From positions 1 through 9,321 of the forward strand of contig QIAR01000014.1 in assembly GCA_003225595.1 (NCBI GenBank): DNA of 9,321 nucleotides, in the 5' to 3' direction. Below the pieces are notes generated by a model. That model saw nothing but the letters and a program-made list of their open reading frames with translations, was not told where the DNA came from and ran no database searches. This stretch comes from Acidobacteriota bacterium. Lineage in GTDB: Bacteria; Acidobacteriota; Terriglobia; Terriglobales; Acidobacteriaceae. The position numbers and the translations under genes are program-made. Positions 1-7,270 of the stretch are shown here, piece by piece; position 1 is the stretch's first letter; each line of letters begins with the position of its first letter.

Positions 1-119
1 AGTTGATGTGAACAACCCTTAGCTCTCAGCATTAGCTCTTTGTTCTTACCTCTCAGTCTTGCAGAAGCGACGACCCGATAAAACCTGAACCGGAAGCAGG
101 GCAAGAAAACCTTTTTCTC

Positions 120-707
120 ATGCGCATCTTCATCGCCCTCGACATCGACGACTCAATCCGTGAGCGTATCAAGCGCTTCATGGAAGGTGTGCGTGGCTTC
201 GACCCGGAAGCGCGCTGGGTGCGCCATGAGTCTCTGCACATCACCCTGAAATTCATCGGTGAGAAGCCGCCCGAAGCCATCGAACAGATCAAGAACGCAT
301 TACGCACCATCGAAATGGACTCGATGGAAATCGCTTTCCGCGGCTACGGGTTCTTCCCCACTGTGAAATGGCCGCGCGTCTTTTGGGTAGGAATTGAAGG
401 CGTGCCGCAACTGGCCAGTCTTGCCGCTGCAGTGGACAAACTCATGCTCCCCCTTGGCATCCCGCGAGAAGAACACGCCTTCAGTCCCCATCTCACATTG
501 GCCCGGGGAGGCACAGCCTCTAGTTCGCCTCGCTGGCAAAAGGGCGATCGCCTGAAAAGCAATTTTCAGCAACTGCAGGAGAAATTAGCCGTAATGCCCC
601 AACCCGAGTTCGGTACAATGACGGCCCGTGAGTTCTTTCTCTACCAGAGTCAACTCTCGCAAGGAGGATCGCGCTATCTCAAGCTCGAACGCTTTGCATT
701 GCGATGA
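120..707 (+). CDS. thpR: RNA 2',3'-cyclic phosphodiesterase (2H phosphoesterase, ThpR/LigT family)
   Basis: The 195-residue product is a cytoplasmic 2H phosphoesterase. The family opens 2',3'-cyclic phosphate ends of RNA to 2'-phosphomonoesters and was first described as a 2'-5' RNA ligase. Both signature HxTx motifs are present: H40-I-T-L43 in the context LHITLKFIG, and H124-L-T-L127 in the context FSPHLTLAR. The N-terminus MRIFIALDID is the usual beta-strand start of the family, and the length is close to the normal 180-190 residues, so the ATG at 120 is well supported. No good Shine-Dalgarno sequence is visible upstream; a T-rich stretch lies directly before the ATG. The C-terminal YLYQSQ-like segment (FFLYQSQLSQGG) also fits the family. 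It precedes plsY by 55 nt on the same strand and may be co-transcribed, although no functional link to lipid synthesis is known to me. The family assignment is firm; the physiological substrate is unknown. Confidence 0.93.
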   Translation: MRIFIALDIDDSIRERIKRFMEGVRGFDPEARWVRHESLHITLKFIGEKPPEAIEQIKNALRTIEMDSMEIAFRGYGFFPTVKWPRVFWVGIEGVPQLASLAAAVDKLMLPLGIPREEHAFSPHLTLARGGTASSSPRWQKGDRLKSNFQQLQEKLAVMPQPEFGTMTAREFFLYQSQLSQGGSRYLKLERFALR

Positions 708-762
708 TTTGGGTAATGGAGAATCAAAGACCGCGACCAATCACCACGCGACTGAGAAGTGA

Positions 763-1395
763 ATGCTTCCCTTCCTCTTCACTGCCGGTATCAGCTATCT
801 GTTGGGATCGATTCCCTTCGGATATATTCTGGTGCGCACCTTCCGGGGTCAGGATATTCGCACCAGTGGAAGCGGTAATATCGGAGCCACCAACGTGGCC
901 CGGTCATCACCAGCTTTGGGCATGCTCACGCTTGTGTTGGACGCTGGTAAGGGATTTCTAGCTGTGTATCTCGCGATCTTCATATTAAATCGAACCAGCT
1001 TGGGGTACTACGATGCACGCCTTTATTCCATGATGTCCCTGGCGACCCTGTCTGCGATCGTCGGACACATGTTCCCAGTATGGCTAAACTTCCACGGCGG
1101 CAAAGGTGTGGCGGCGGCTTTTGGTGGTTTCCTTTTGTTCGCGCCCCGTGCGATATTGGGCGCGGTCATCGTCTTTTTGCTAATAATCCTGATAACCCGG
1201 TATGTCTCACTTGCTTCTATAATCGCCACCGCAATTTTCCCGCTGTTCGCTTGGTTGTTCTACCGCAGATATTTTTCCCCTGGTGGGATTGTTATTGTGT
1301 CTATCGCCTCATTTCTTGTAATACTGCGACACCATCAGAACATCGGTCGTCTATTCGCGGGCACTGAACCCCGTTTTCAGTTGAGGCGCGGATGA
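763..1395 (+). CDS. plsY: Glycerol-3-phosphate acyltransferase PlsY (acyl-phosphate dependent)
   Basis: PlsY is an inner-membrane enzyme that transfers an acyl group from acyl-phosphate (made by PlsX, not in this window) to the sn-1 position of glycerol-3-phosphate, giving lysophosphatidic acid. The 210-residue protein has all three family motifs: S16-I-P-F-G20, G38-N-I-G-A-T-N44 and H111-G-G-K-G115. It also has DAGKG at 60-64 and the C-terminal RHHQNIGRLFAGTEPRF. Hydrophobic stretches near residues 3-23, 52-76, 87-107, 120-147 and 150-190 fit the usual multi-pass topology. The ATG at 763 directly follows an in-frame TGA (760-762), so no earlier start is possible. The ribosome-binding site is weak (GAGAAG a few bases upstream). 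The stop codon overlaps the gpsA start in an ATGA, which implies translational coupling with the enzyme that makes its substrate. Identification is secure. Confidence 0.97.
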   Translation: MLPFLFTAGISYLLGSIPFGYILVRTFRGQDIRTSGSGNIGATNVARSSPALGMLTLVLDAGKGFLAVYLAIFILNRTSLGYYDARLYSMMSLATLSAIVGHMFPVWLNFHGGKGVAAAFGGFLLFAPRAILGAVIVFLLIILITRYVSLASIIATAIFPLFAWLFYRRYFSPGGIVIVSIASFLVILRHHQNIGRLFAGTEPRFQLRRG

Positions 1396-2420
1396 GCCAG
1401 ATCGCCATAATCGGCGCTGGCGCCTGGGGCACTGGACTCGCAATCGTCTTGGGACGGAAAGGCACTCACAATGTTCGGCTCTGGGCGTATGAAAAGGAAG
1501 TCTACGAATCCATTGCCACCCACAGGATGAATCTGCTCTTTCTTCCCGGGCAGAAGATTCCGGAGAGCGTGGCAACGACGAACAGTCTGGAAGAAGCTCT
1601 TCGCGGAGCGCAGATTGTGGCCAGCGTCATGCCGTCGCATCACTGTCGCCGCCTTTTCCAGAGCATGCGCCCAAATCTGAACTCGGACATGCTGTTCGTT
1701 AGCGCCACCAAGGGTTTGGAGGGAGGTAGTCTGTTGCGCATGACGCAGGTCATCACGGATGTGGTTAGCTCGGATGATGGTTTTCGTCCCCGACTCGGGG
1801 CATTGAGCGGGCCCTCTTTCGCGAAAGAAGTCGCACGAGGGGATCCCACCGCCATCGCAATCGCATCCCAGGATCAAGAACTCGCCAGAACAGTACAGTC
1901 CGACTTCAGCGACCCGAATTTTCGTGTTTACACCAACACCGATGTCATTGGCGTGGAACTAGGCGGTGCGCTGAAGAATATCATCGCTATCGCGGCCGGT
2001 GTCTGCGACGGTCTCGGGCTCGGATACAACTCCATCGCCGCTCTCATCACGCGTGGACTGGCGGAGATGACACGCCTAGTTGTTGCCTGCGGGGGCCGCC
2101 AGGAGACAATGGCAGGGCTGGCCGGTCTTGGTGACCTGGTCCTCACCTGCACAGGCTCACTCTCCCGAAACCGCAGCGTCGGGGTAGAGTTGGGCCGCGG
2201 CCGCAGCCTGTCAGAAATTATCGCTGGCATGCACGGCATGGTTGCTGAAGGCGTACTCACGACCAATGCTGCCGTCGGCCTGGCCCACGCACGTGGAATC
2301 GAGATGCCGATCACCGAACAGATGCATGCTATTCTGCACGATGGCAAATCGCCTCACGAGGCGATTCACGATTTGATGACCCGTAGCGCCAAGAGCGAAA
2401 CTGGGCTGTATCGGAATTGA
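1392..2420 (+). CDS. gpsA: NAD(P)-dependent glycerol-3-phosphate dehydrogenase
   Basis: GpsA reduces dihydroxyacetone phosphate to sn-glycerol-3-phosphate in the cytoplasm, supplying the backbone for phospholipids. The 342-residue length is typical. The N-terminal Rossmann domain carries the nucleotide-binding GAGAWG motif at 8-13. Further signatures are VSATKGLE with K107, LSGPSFAKEV at 138-147, GVELGGALKN with the expected catalytic lysine K195, and the C-terminal substrate-binding segment GLGDLVLTCTG followed by SRNRS (245-262). EGV at 286-288 also matches the family. The ATG at 1392 overlaps the plsY stop by 4 nt (ATGA), so translation probably continues from plsY by reinitiation. It is the last gene of the plus-strand group; no convincing terminator follows it. 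An 8-bp perfect inverted repeat falls inside its 3' end at 2347-2366. No key residue appears to be missing. Confidence 0.97.
   Translation: MSQIAIIGAGAWGTGLAIVLGRKGTHNVRLWAYEKEVYESIATHRMNLLFLPGQKIPESVATTNSLEEALRGAQIVASVMPSHHCRRLFQSMRPNLNSDMLFVSATKGLEGGSLLRMTQVITDVVSSDDGFRPRLGALSGPSFAKEVARGDPTAIAIASQDQELARTVQSDFSDPNFRVYTNTDVIGVELGGALKNIIAIAAGVCDGLGLGYNSIAALITRGLAEMTRLVVACGGRQETMAGLAGLGDLVLTCTGSLSRNRSVGVELGRGRSLSEIIAGMHGMVAEGVLTTNAAVGLAHARGIEMPITEQMHAILHDGKSPHEAIHDLMTRSAKSETGLYRN
2347..2366. repeat. Perfect 8-bp inverted repeat inside the 3' end of gpsA
   Basis: The sequence AATCGCCT, a 4-nt CACG loop, then AGGCGATT forms a perfect hairpin. It lies inside the coding sequence, 54 nt before the stop, over codons for the conserved SPHEAI stretch. 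No T-run follows, so it does not look like an intrinsic terminator. It is probably incidental, although it could slow 3' exonuclease digestion of the message. Confidence 0.4.
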
Positions 2421-2714
2421 GTTCGGCCTGCCTTCCCCGGATCAGTCATCTCTCGATCTGTCGCCGCTCTTACTGCAGGAAAGTTCATTGTCGCCCCACC
2501 AGCAATCGGCATAATGCCGTTATGGGGACAGGAACAGAGACGGCCTCGATGGCCAGAAAAAGCAGGTCGAGGTTGTCGCCCCAAATCCCGGTCATCTTTG
2601 TTCACGAGAGTCATCGGGCGGAAACGTTAATTGGGCGCTGAGCAGAGAGTCGGCGAATCCTGATGCTCAGTTCGTCTATTGGAAGTTGGTACCCGGGTGG
2701 TGTGGCGCCGAATC
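2421..2714. other. Non-coding gap between convergent gpsA and sufT
   Basis: This 294-bp stretch separates the two convergent operons. I see no supported gene here. Short open frames exist on both strands (2417-2641 plus, 2366-2614 minus), but they lack a ribosome-binding site, run into neighbouring genes and resemble no family I know. No tRNA-like fold and no GC-rich hairpin with a T-tract, the expected intrinsic terminator, is visible. Weak dyads occur at 2507-2519 (CGGCA/TGCCG) and 2542-2554 (GGCC/GGCC), and a longer one at 2638-2670. Transcription may end by Rho or by one of these weak structures. Confidence 0.6.
2638..2670. repeat. 7-bp inverted repeat in the convergent intergenic gap
   Basis: CTGAGCA at 2638-2644 is the exact reverse complement of TGCTCAG at 2664-2670, with a 19-nt spacer. 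It lies between the converging ends of gpsA and sufT, where a bidirectional terminator would be expected. The long loop and the absence of a T-tract on either side make a terminator role doubtful. Confidence 0.3.
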
Positions 2715-3263
2715 CTAGTCGAGGCCAAGTTGAAGCCTAGCTGCTTCCGACATGAGACCGGGATGCCACGGCGGATCAAAGACAACCTCCACGCGCACTT
2801 CCTTTACATGGGGTAGCCGTGAGAGCTTGCCTTGCACATCTGCCTTGAGAACGTTGCCCATGCCGCAACCGGGAGCAGTCATCGACATTTTGATATCGAT
2901 CTTGTCCCCACCCTGCTCCAGGGGCGTAATCATACAGGAGTAGATCAGGCCCAGGTCCACAATGTTGACGGGAATCTCTGGGTCATAAATAGTCTTCAAC
3001 TGATCCCAGACCATCTGCTCGTTGACGGTTCCCTCCTGGGCTGGTGGTGCTGGTTCCGATGCCATACTGGAGAGTCCGAGAGCATCTGCATCCCGAGCGT
3101 CGACCCGGTACATGTAGCCGCGGTCAGTAGCGACTGTGTAGCTGCCGCCCATCGATTGCATGATCCTCACGACAGCGCCCGTTGGCAGAGTACTGCTAAT
3201 TCCGCTGGGGATCTCGACGACCTCACATGTCCGGCTCAGCGTGATCAGTTCGTCTACGGCCAT
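2715..3263 (-). CDS. sufT: Fe-S assembly factor SufT (long form, DUF59/MIP18 family)
   Basis: SufT is a late-acting maturation factor that helps deliver or assemble Fe-S clusters on client proteins. From the chosen start the product has 182 residues, the usual size of the long SufT form. Residues 1-65 are the SufT-specific N-terminal part (ITLSRTCEVVEIPSG, MGGSYTV, DADALG), then a short Pro/Glu linker, then the DUF59 domain with DPEIPVNIVDLGLIY at 94-108, MTAPGCGM with conserved C133, and VFDPPWHP at 161-168. The frame stays open upstream to an ATG at 3377, but that would overlap the 3' end of sufU. The ATG at 3263 has a strong GAGGTG at 8 nt spacing and begins where the family begins. It sits 41 nt after sufU as the last gene of the suf operon. 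The symbol follows the SUF context; the family assignment is strong. Confidence 0.93.
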   Translation of the reverse strand: MAVDELITLSRTCEVVEIPSGISSTLPTGAVVRIMQSMGGSYTVATDRGYMYRVDARDADALGLSSMASEPAPPAQEGTVNEQMVWDQLKTIYDPEIPVNIVDLGLIYSCMITPLEQGGDKIDIKMSMTAPGCGMGNVLKADVQGKLSRLPHVKEVRVEVVFDPPWHPGLMSEAARLQLGLD

Positions 3264-3271
3264 ATGGAACT

Positions 3272-3277
3272 CACCTC
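3272..3277 (-). promoter_or_regulatory. Ribosome-binding site fixing the sufT start
   Basis: On the minus strand GAGGTG lies 8 nt before the ATG at 3263. It selects this start over the in-frame ATG at 3377, which lies within sufU and would add 38 residues that do not resemble SufT. Confidence 0.75.
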
Positions 3278-3304
3278 GTATCTCTTCTCTTGCCGAGTCG
3301 CGCG

Positions 3305-3751
3305 TTACTCCGTCGACACGGGTTCCTGTTTTCCTTCCATCGCAGCCTGCAGCGTGTGCCAAGCCAGGGTTGCGCACTTAACTCGCACCGGAAATTGAGA
3401 GACACCGGAAAAGACGGCCAGCTTACCGAGGTCGGCCTGATTCCCGTTCGCCTGTCCCGTTACCAGTTTGTGAAACTGCTCGAAGAGTTTTCCCGCCTCT
3501 TCTCTGGTCTTACCTTTCACGCTCTGCGTCATCATGGACGCTGATGCCTTGGAGATCGCGCATCCCGAGCCCTGGAAGCTGATGTCGTGAATCGAGTCGC
3601 CCTTCAGATCCAGGTAAAGAGTGAAGTGGTCGCCGCACAGCGGGTTGTATCCTTCCGCTTTGTGATTCGCTGTCGCCAGTTGGCGATAGTTGCGAGGCGC
3701 CTTACTGTGCTCCAGGATCACATCCTGGTAAAGCTCGCGCAAATCAGACAT
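3305..3751 (-). CDS. sufU: Zinc-dependent sulfurtransferase SufU (IscU-like fold)
   Basis: SufU accepts persulfide sulfur from SufS and passes it to the SufBCD scaffold. The product has 148 residues, normal for SufU. The zinc/sulfur site is complete: C39 and D41 in NPLCGD, C64 in GSGCAIS, and C126 in RVKCATLAW. The segment between the second and third cysteines has the SufU-type insertion (LGKLAVFSGVSQFPVR), which separates it from scaffold-type IscU. The frame is open upstream to 3883, but the ATG at 3751 gives the canonical MSDLRELYQDVI start. It has a strong GGGAGGTG 8 nt away and shares one base with the sufS stop (TGATG). This tight coupling with sufS fits a dedicated SufS-SufU pair. No SufE gene is present, which agrees with SufU taking that role. 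The last residues (KQEPVSTE) are unconserved tail. Confidence 0.95.
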   Translation of the reverse strand: MSDLRELYQDVILEHSKAPRNYRQLATANHKAEGYNPLCGDHFTLYLDLKGDSIHDISFQGSGCAISKASASMMTQSVKGKTREEAGKLFEQFHKLVTGQANGNQADLGKLAVFSGVSQFPVRVKCATLAWHTLQAAMEGKQEPVSTE

Positions 3752-5028
3752 CAGGCGAACACCTCCCGTACTTTCTGGATGCCTTCGACCAGAGCATCCA
3801 CTTCTTCTTTGGTGTTGTAGAGGCCAAAGGAAGCCCGTGCTGTGGCCGCGATTCCGAAGCGCTGCATAATTGGCTGAGCGCAATGATGCCCTGCGCGGAT
3901 GGCAATTCCCTCCTGGTCGAGGATGGTTCCGATGTCGTGCGGGTGGATGCTGCCCAGCAAGAACGAGAGCACACCCGCCTTTTCTCTTGCCGTGCCAATC
4001 AAACGAATACCCGGAATCGCTGCAACCGCTTCGGTGGCATATGTGAGCACTTCGTGTTCATAGGCAGCCACATTGTCCATCCCCAAACCATTCACATAAT
4101 CGATGGCTGCACCCAAGCCGATGGCACCCGCCACATGGGGCGTGCCCGCTTCAAATTTGTAAGGCAGTTTGTTGTAGATTGTCTTCTCGAATGTCACCGA
4201 ACTGATCATGTCACCGCCGCCTTGGTACGGAGGCATGGCATCCAGCAGAGCGGATTTGCCGTACAGAACGCCGATGCCCGTCGGCCCGTATAACTTGTGC
4301 CCCGAAAAAACGTAGAAATCGCAATCCAGAGCCTGCACATCCACCTTAAGATGCGGAACTGCCTGTGCTCCATCGACCAGCACCGGGATGTTTTCGCGAT
4401 GCGCCATTTCGATGATCCGCCGAACCGGATTGATTGTCCCAAGCGCGTTTGAGACCTGCGTTACTGCTACGATTTTGGTCCGCGTATTCAGCAGCTTCTG
4501 AAATTCTTCGAGGAGCAGCTCGCCGCTTTCGTTGATCGGAACAACCCTTAGCCGTCCGCCTTTCTGTTCGCACAGGATTTGCCAGGGCACGATGTTGGAG
4601 TGATGCTCCATAGCCGTGATCAGAACTTCGTCTCCAGGACCAACCTGGGTGCGACCATAGGTCTGCGCTACCAGGTTGATAGCCTCCGTCGCACCGCGAA
4701 CAAAAATGATCTCGCTCGCCTCCTCAGCATTAAGGAAAGACTGCACCGTCCCGCGCGCCGCCTCGTGCTCTTCCGTCGCGTGTTCCGAGAGGAAATGTAC
4801 GCCACGATGGATGTTGGCGTTGCCCCGCTCGTAGTGGCGGGAGATTGCATCAATAACCACCTGTGGCTTCTGAGATGTGGCCGCGTTATCCAGGTAAACC
4901 AGCGTTCTGCCGCGGACCTTCTCCCGGAGAATGGGAAAGTCATGGCGGACCTTCTCCACGTCGAACCCTGCACCACGCACGCGCGGTGAACGTAACTCCC
5001 GAGGTATTCTATTGGCCACCGCTGTCAT
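3751..5028 (-). CDS. sufS: Cysteine desulfurase SufS (group II, PLP-dependent)
   Basis: SufS removes sulfur from L-cysteine, leaving alanine and a persulfide on its active-site cysteine. The 425-residue fold-type I aminotransferase shows LDNAATSQKP at 46-55, MEHHSN at 140-145, VDGAQ at 218-222, the PLP lysine K245 in FSGHKLYGPTG, and the group II catalytic loop RAGHHCAQP with C383. R398 lies 15 residues after this cysteine, as expected for the substrate-binding arginine. H364 (HPHDIG) sits 19 residues before the cysteine, matching the histidine that takes the SufU zinc in the Bacillus pair. The start overlaps the sufD stop (ATGA) and has GGGAGG about 7 nt upstream. About 21 arginine-rich residues precede the usual FDVEKVRHDFPIL start; no better internal start is visible. 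The gene is coupled to sufU downstream (TGATG). Confidence 0.97.
   Translation of the reverse strand: MTAVANRIPRELRSPRVRGAGFDVEKVRHDFPILREKVRGRTLVYLDNAATSQKPQVVIDAISRHYERGNANIHRGVHFLSEHATEEHEAARGTVQSFLNAEEASEIIFVRGATEAINLVAQTYGRTQVGPGDEVLITAMEHHSNIVPWQILCEQKGGRLRVVPINESGELLLEEFQKLLNTRTKIVAVTQVSNALGTINPVRRIIEMAHRENIPVLVDGAQAVPHLKVDVQALDCDFYVFSGHKLYGPTGIGVLYGKSALLDAMPPYQGGGDMISSVTFEKTIYNKLPYKFEAGTPHVAGAIGLGAAIDYVNGLGMDNVAAYEHEVLTYATEAVAAIPGIRLIGTAREKAGVLSFLLGSIHPHDIGTILDQEGIAIRAGHHCAQPIMQRFGIAATARASFGLYNTKEEVDALVEGIQKVREVFA
3760..3767 (-). promoter_or_regulatory. Ribosome-binding site fixing the sufU start
   Basis: On the minus strand GGGAGGTG lies inside the last codons of sufS, 8 nt before the sufU ATG at 3751. 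It supports the short SufU start rather than the open extension to 3883, which would overlap sufS by more than 130 nt. Confidence 0.8.
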
Positions 5029-6428
5029 CCCATTTCCTCCCAGCTTCTACCTTCATCTTTGCGGCTGTTTGCTCTTGCCTCGGCACGAGTGTTAGCCACT
5101 TGGAACAGAGAGTGGTTGATCAATCCCTCAATGTGCTTGCGAACAAGCCCCTGCTTCATGCGATCGAGGCATTCGGTGGCGAAGGCAAAGAGTAGGAGCT
5201 TACGTGCGGAGACCTCGTCGATACCACGAGAGCGCAAATAGAACAATGCGTCCTCCTCGATCTGGCCGATGGTGGCCCCGTGTGTGCATTTCACGTCATC
5301 AGCGTAGATCTCCAGCTGCGGCTTGGTGTCGATTTGCGCTTCGTCGGAAAGTAGCAGGTTGCGATTGGTCTGTTTGGCATCGGTTTTCTGTGCGTCTTTA
5401 TGCACGATGATGCGACCATGAAAGACGCCGTGTGCGTTGCCGTCGAGAATGCCGTTGTAGAACTGCCTACTGTCGCAACGCGGACTGGCATGTTCCACGA
5501 GCATGTAGTTGTCCAGATGCTGCCGGCCGTTTCCCACAAAGAGGCCGTTAATTAGACACTCGCCTCCTTCGCCCATCAGAACCGGGTGTACGTTATTGCG
5601 CACCAAACCTCCGCCCAGCAGCACTGAGTGCGATGTGACGCTCGCGCTTCTTCCCTGCTCGATACGCAGTGTCGAGATGTTGAATGCTTCCCGGTGCTCG
5701 CGCTCGATCATGTAATGAGCAACAACCGCCCTGTCCCCGGCGACGAGTTCCGTCACCGTATTGCAGAACGCGGGGCCGGGGTCGAGCGAGACATAGTCCT
5801 CGACGATGATTGCCTGGCTGTCTTCCTCTGCCACGATCAGGTTCCGCGGATGGCTCATGCTGGGTGAGTTCTCTGCCGACGAGATAAACAGGAGGTAAAT
5901 GGGCCCTTCTACCACCGCACCTTTGCGGATGTGTACATACGCTCCGTCCTCTGTAAAAGCCGTGTTCAACGCGCAGAAGGCATCGCGCTGGGTATCAACG
6001 TAGCGGCCCAGGTGCGGTTCAATCTCCGTAGGATTGCCGGCAATTTCTTTACCCAAGCCGTTCACCTTCATTCCCACCGGGAGATTGCCCATGGACGATA
6101 ACTCGCGGGAAAAGCGCCCGTTCACAAACACGAGCTGGCAGGCAACGCCCGCAACCCGCCACGGCCCCAGTTCCTTCTGAGAGACACGGGCGAAGCCATT
6201 GCGAGCGAGACGGAAAGGGGTCCTCGCGATAGCAGAGACATTCGTGAACCGCCAGTCTTCATCGTGAGTAGTGGGGAATCCAACCTGGCAAAAGCGAGCA
6301 AAAGCATCTTCGCGCAGGCTGCGCAACCAGGGCAGGTTGCGCCCCGCGGCACGCTTCTCGAATTCGCTGAAGCTTTCCAGATAAGTTTCCAGCTCGGTTA
6401 TCACGTTCTTCGTCTCTTGTTTCCTCAT
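5025..6428 (-). CDS. sufD: Fe-S scaffold complex subunit SufD
   Basis: SufD pairs with SufB over a SufC dimer to form the SufBC2D scaffold, where clusters are built. The 467-residue protein has a helical N-terminal region including PTTHDEDWRFTNVS (52-65), then a long beta-helix core, and the C-terminal family signature: FHGRIIVHKDAQKTDAKQTN (336-355), KPQLEIYADDVKCTHGATIGQ (369-389) and LFYLRSRGI (395-403). The C381-T-H383 triplet lines up with the Cys-x-His of E. coli SufD, whose histidine takes part in cluster assembly at the SufB-SufD interface. The start at 6428 is 12 nt after sufC. A modest AAAAGG lies 8 nt upstream. The final 20 or so residues are polar and poorly conserved, and their codons carry the sufS ribosome-binding site. 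The TGA overlaps the sufS start. Confidence 0.96.
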   Translation of the reverse strand: MRKQETKNVITELETYLESFSEFEKRAAGRNLPWLRSLREDAFARFCQVGFPTTHDEDWRFTNVSAIARTPFRLARNGFARVSQKELGPWRVAGVACQLVFVNGRFSRELSSMGNLPVGMKVNGLGKEIAGNPTEIEPHLGRYVDTQRDAFCALNTAFTEDGAYVHIRKGAVVEGPIYLLFISSAENSPSMSHPRNLIVAEEDSQAIIVEDYVSLDPGPAFCNTVTELVAGDRAVVAHYMIEREHREAFNISTLRIEQGRSASVTSHSVLLGGGLVRNNVHPVLMGEGGECLINGLFVGNGRQHLDNYMLVEHASPRCDSRQFYNGILDGNAHGVFHGRIIVHKDAQKTDAKQTNRNLLLSDEAQIDTKPQLEIYADDVKCTHGATIGQIEEDALFYLRSRGIDEVSARKLLLFAFATECLDRMKQGLVRKHIEGLINHSLFQVANTRAEARANSRKDEGRSWEEMG

Positions 6429-6440
6429 CCTTTAAGCCTT

Positions 6441-7211
6441 TTAAGCGGGTGCAGGCTGCCGCGCCCCAGCTTCCATCGACCCGTAACCTTTCTCTTCAAG
6501 CTCGAGCGCCAACTCTGGACCACCCGAACGAACAATGCGACCATTCACCAGCACGTGCACGAAGTCCGGAACAATGTAGTTCAGGAGGCGCTGATAGTGC
6601 GTAACCACGACGATGGCCCGCTCAGGGCTACGCATAGAGTTGACGCCTTTGGCCACGATCCTCAGCGCGTCAATGTCCAGACCCGAATCAGTCTCGTCCA
6701 GGATGGCAAGTTTCGGCTCCAGCACCGCCATCTGTAGAATCTCATTACGTTTCTTCTCGCCGCCGGAGAAATCCTCGTTCACCGAACGGTTCATGAGCTT
6801 CTCGTCCATGTCCAGCAGCTTTAGCTTCTCCCGGAACATGGGGAGGAAATCCATGGCGTCAACCTCATCCAATCCGCGGTGCCTTCGGATCGCATTCAGT
6901 GCTGAGCGGAGGAAATACGCGTTACTGATGCCGGGAATCTCCACCGGGTACTGGAATGCCATGAAGATGCCTTCACATGCGGCTTCCTCCGGTTTCATGG
7001 CGAGCAGGTCTTTGCCGTCATAGGACACTTCGCCTCTGGTCACGTTGTAGCTCTCACGACGCGCCAGCACCTGTGCCAGCGTGCTCTTACCCGAACCGTT
7101 CGGCCCCATGATGGAGTGCATTTCGCCGGCGTTCACCCTCAGATCAATGCCCTTGAGGATCTCGTGGTTATCCACTTCGACGTAAAGATTCTTAATTTCC
7201 AGCAGACTCAT
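6441..7211 (-). CDS. sufC: Fe-S assembly ATPase SufC (ABC-type)
   Basis: SufC is the soluble ABC-type ATPase of the SUF complex. Its ATP-driven dimerisation reshapes SufB-SufD to expose the assembly site. All nucleotide-binding elements are intact in the 256 residues: Walker A GPNGSGKST at 36-44 (K42), Q-loop AFQYP with Q87, ABC signature FSGGEKKRNEI at 148-158, Walker B LAILDETDSGLD at 168-179 with E173, and H-loop H205 in THYQRLL. The FSGGEKKRNEI signature and the ETDSGLD sequence are characteristic of SufC rather than transporter ATPases. There is no membrane segment. The ATG at 7211 follows GAGAGGAAAGG with about 6 nt spacing. It lies 59 nt after sufB and 12 nt before sufD in the operon. 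A short unconserved Ala/Pro-rich tail (GARQPAPA) ends the protein. Confidence 0.98.
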   Translation of the reverse strand: MSLLEIKNLYVEVDNHEILKGIDLRVNAGEMHSIMGPNGSGKSTLAQVLARRESYNVTRGEVSYDGKDLLAMKPEEAACEGIFMAFQYPVEIPGISNAYFLRSALNAIRRHRGLDEVDAMDFLPMFREKLKLLDMDEKLMNRSVNEDFSGGEKKRNEILQMAVLEPKLAILDETDSGLDIDALRIVAKGVNSMRSPERAIVVVTHYQRLLNYIVPDFVHVLVNGRIVRSGGPELALELEEKGYGSMEAGARQPAPA

Positions 7212-7270
7212 TACTTACCTTTCCTCTCGCGCGCCACTATCGTCGCAAGGTTTTCCTTTGGGATCTTGGC

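Noticed and set aside
1..119. Promoter or terminator upstream of thpR, suggested by a duplicated TTAGCTCT (19-26, 32-39) and a T-run before the ATG
   Set aside because: I could not pair a -35 and -10 with acceptable spacing, and no stable hairpin precedes the T-run. Too little upstream sequence is available.
1377..1877. Minus-strand open frame (166 codons) antisense to gpsA
   Set aside because: The gpsA motifs on the plus strand fully explain this region, and the antisense translation shows no domain.
2417..2641. Possible small gene or gene remnant in the convergent gap
   Set aside because: The frame starts inside the gpsA stop region, has no ribosome-binding site and no recognisable similarity.
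2653..2717. Possible tRNA or tRNA remnant near the sufT end, suggested by GCTCAGTT and CGAATCC-like strings
   Set aside because: No acceptor stem, anticodon arm or proper T-arm can be formed around them, and the strings are not in tRNA order or spacing.
3264..3377. Longer SufT form starting at the ATG at 3377
   Set aside because: It would overlap sufU, adds residues unlike the family, and lacks a good ribosome-binding site, unlike the ATG at 3263.
2832..3398. Plus-strand open frame (188 codons) antisense to sufT and the end of sufU
   Set aside because: It is antisense to well-supported genes, has a low-complexity composition rich in Cys, His and Ser, and shows no start signal. It is treated as a shadow.
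3752..3883. Longer SufU form starting at the ATG at 3883
   Set aside because: The added 44 residues overlap the sufS 3' end and resemble no SufU. The ATG at 3751 has a strong Shine-Dalgarno sequence and the canonical N-terminus.
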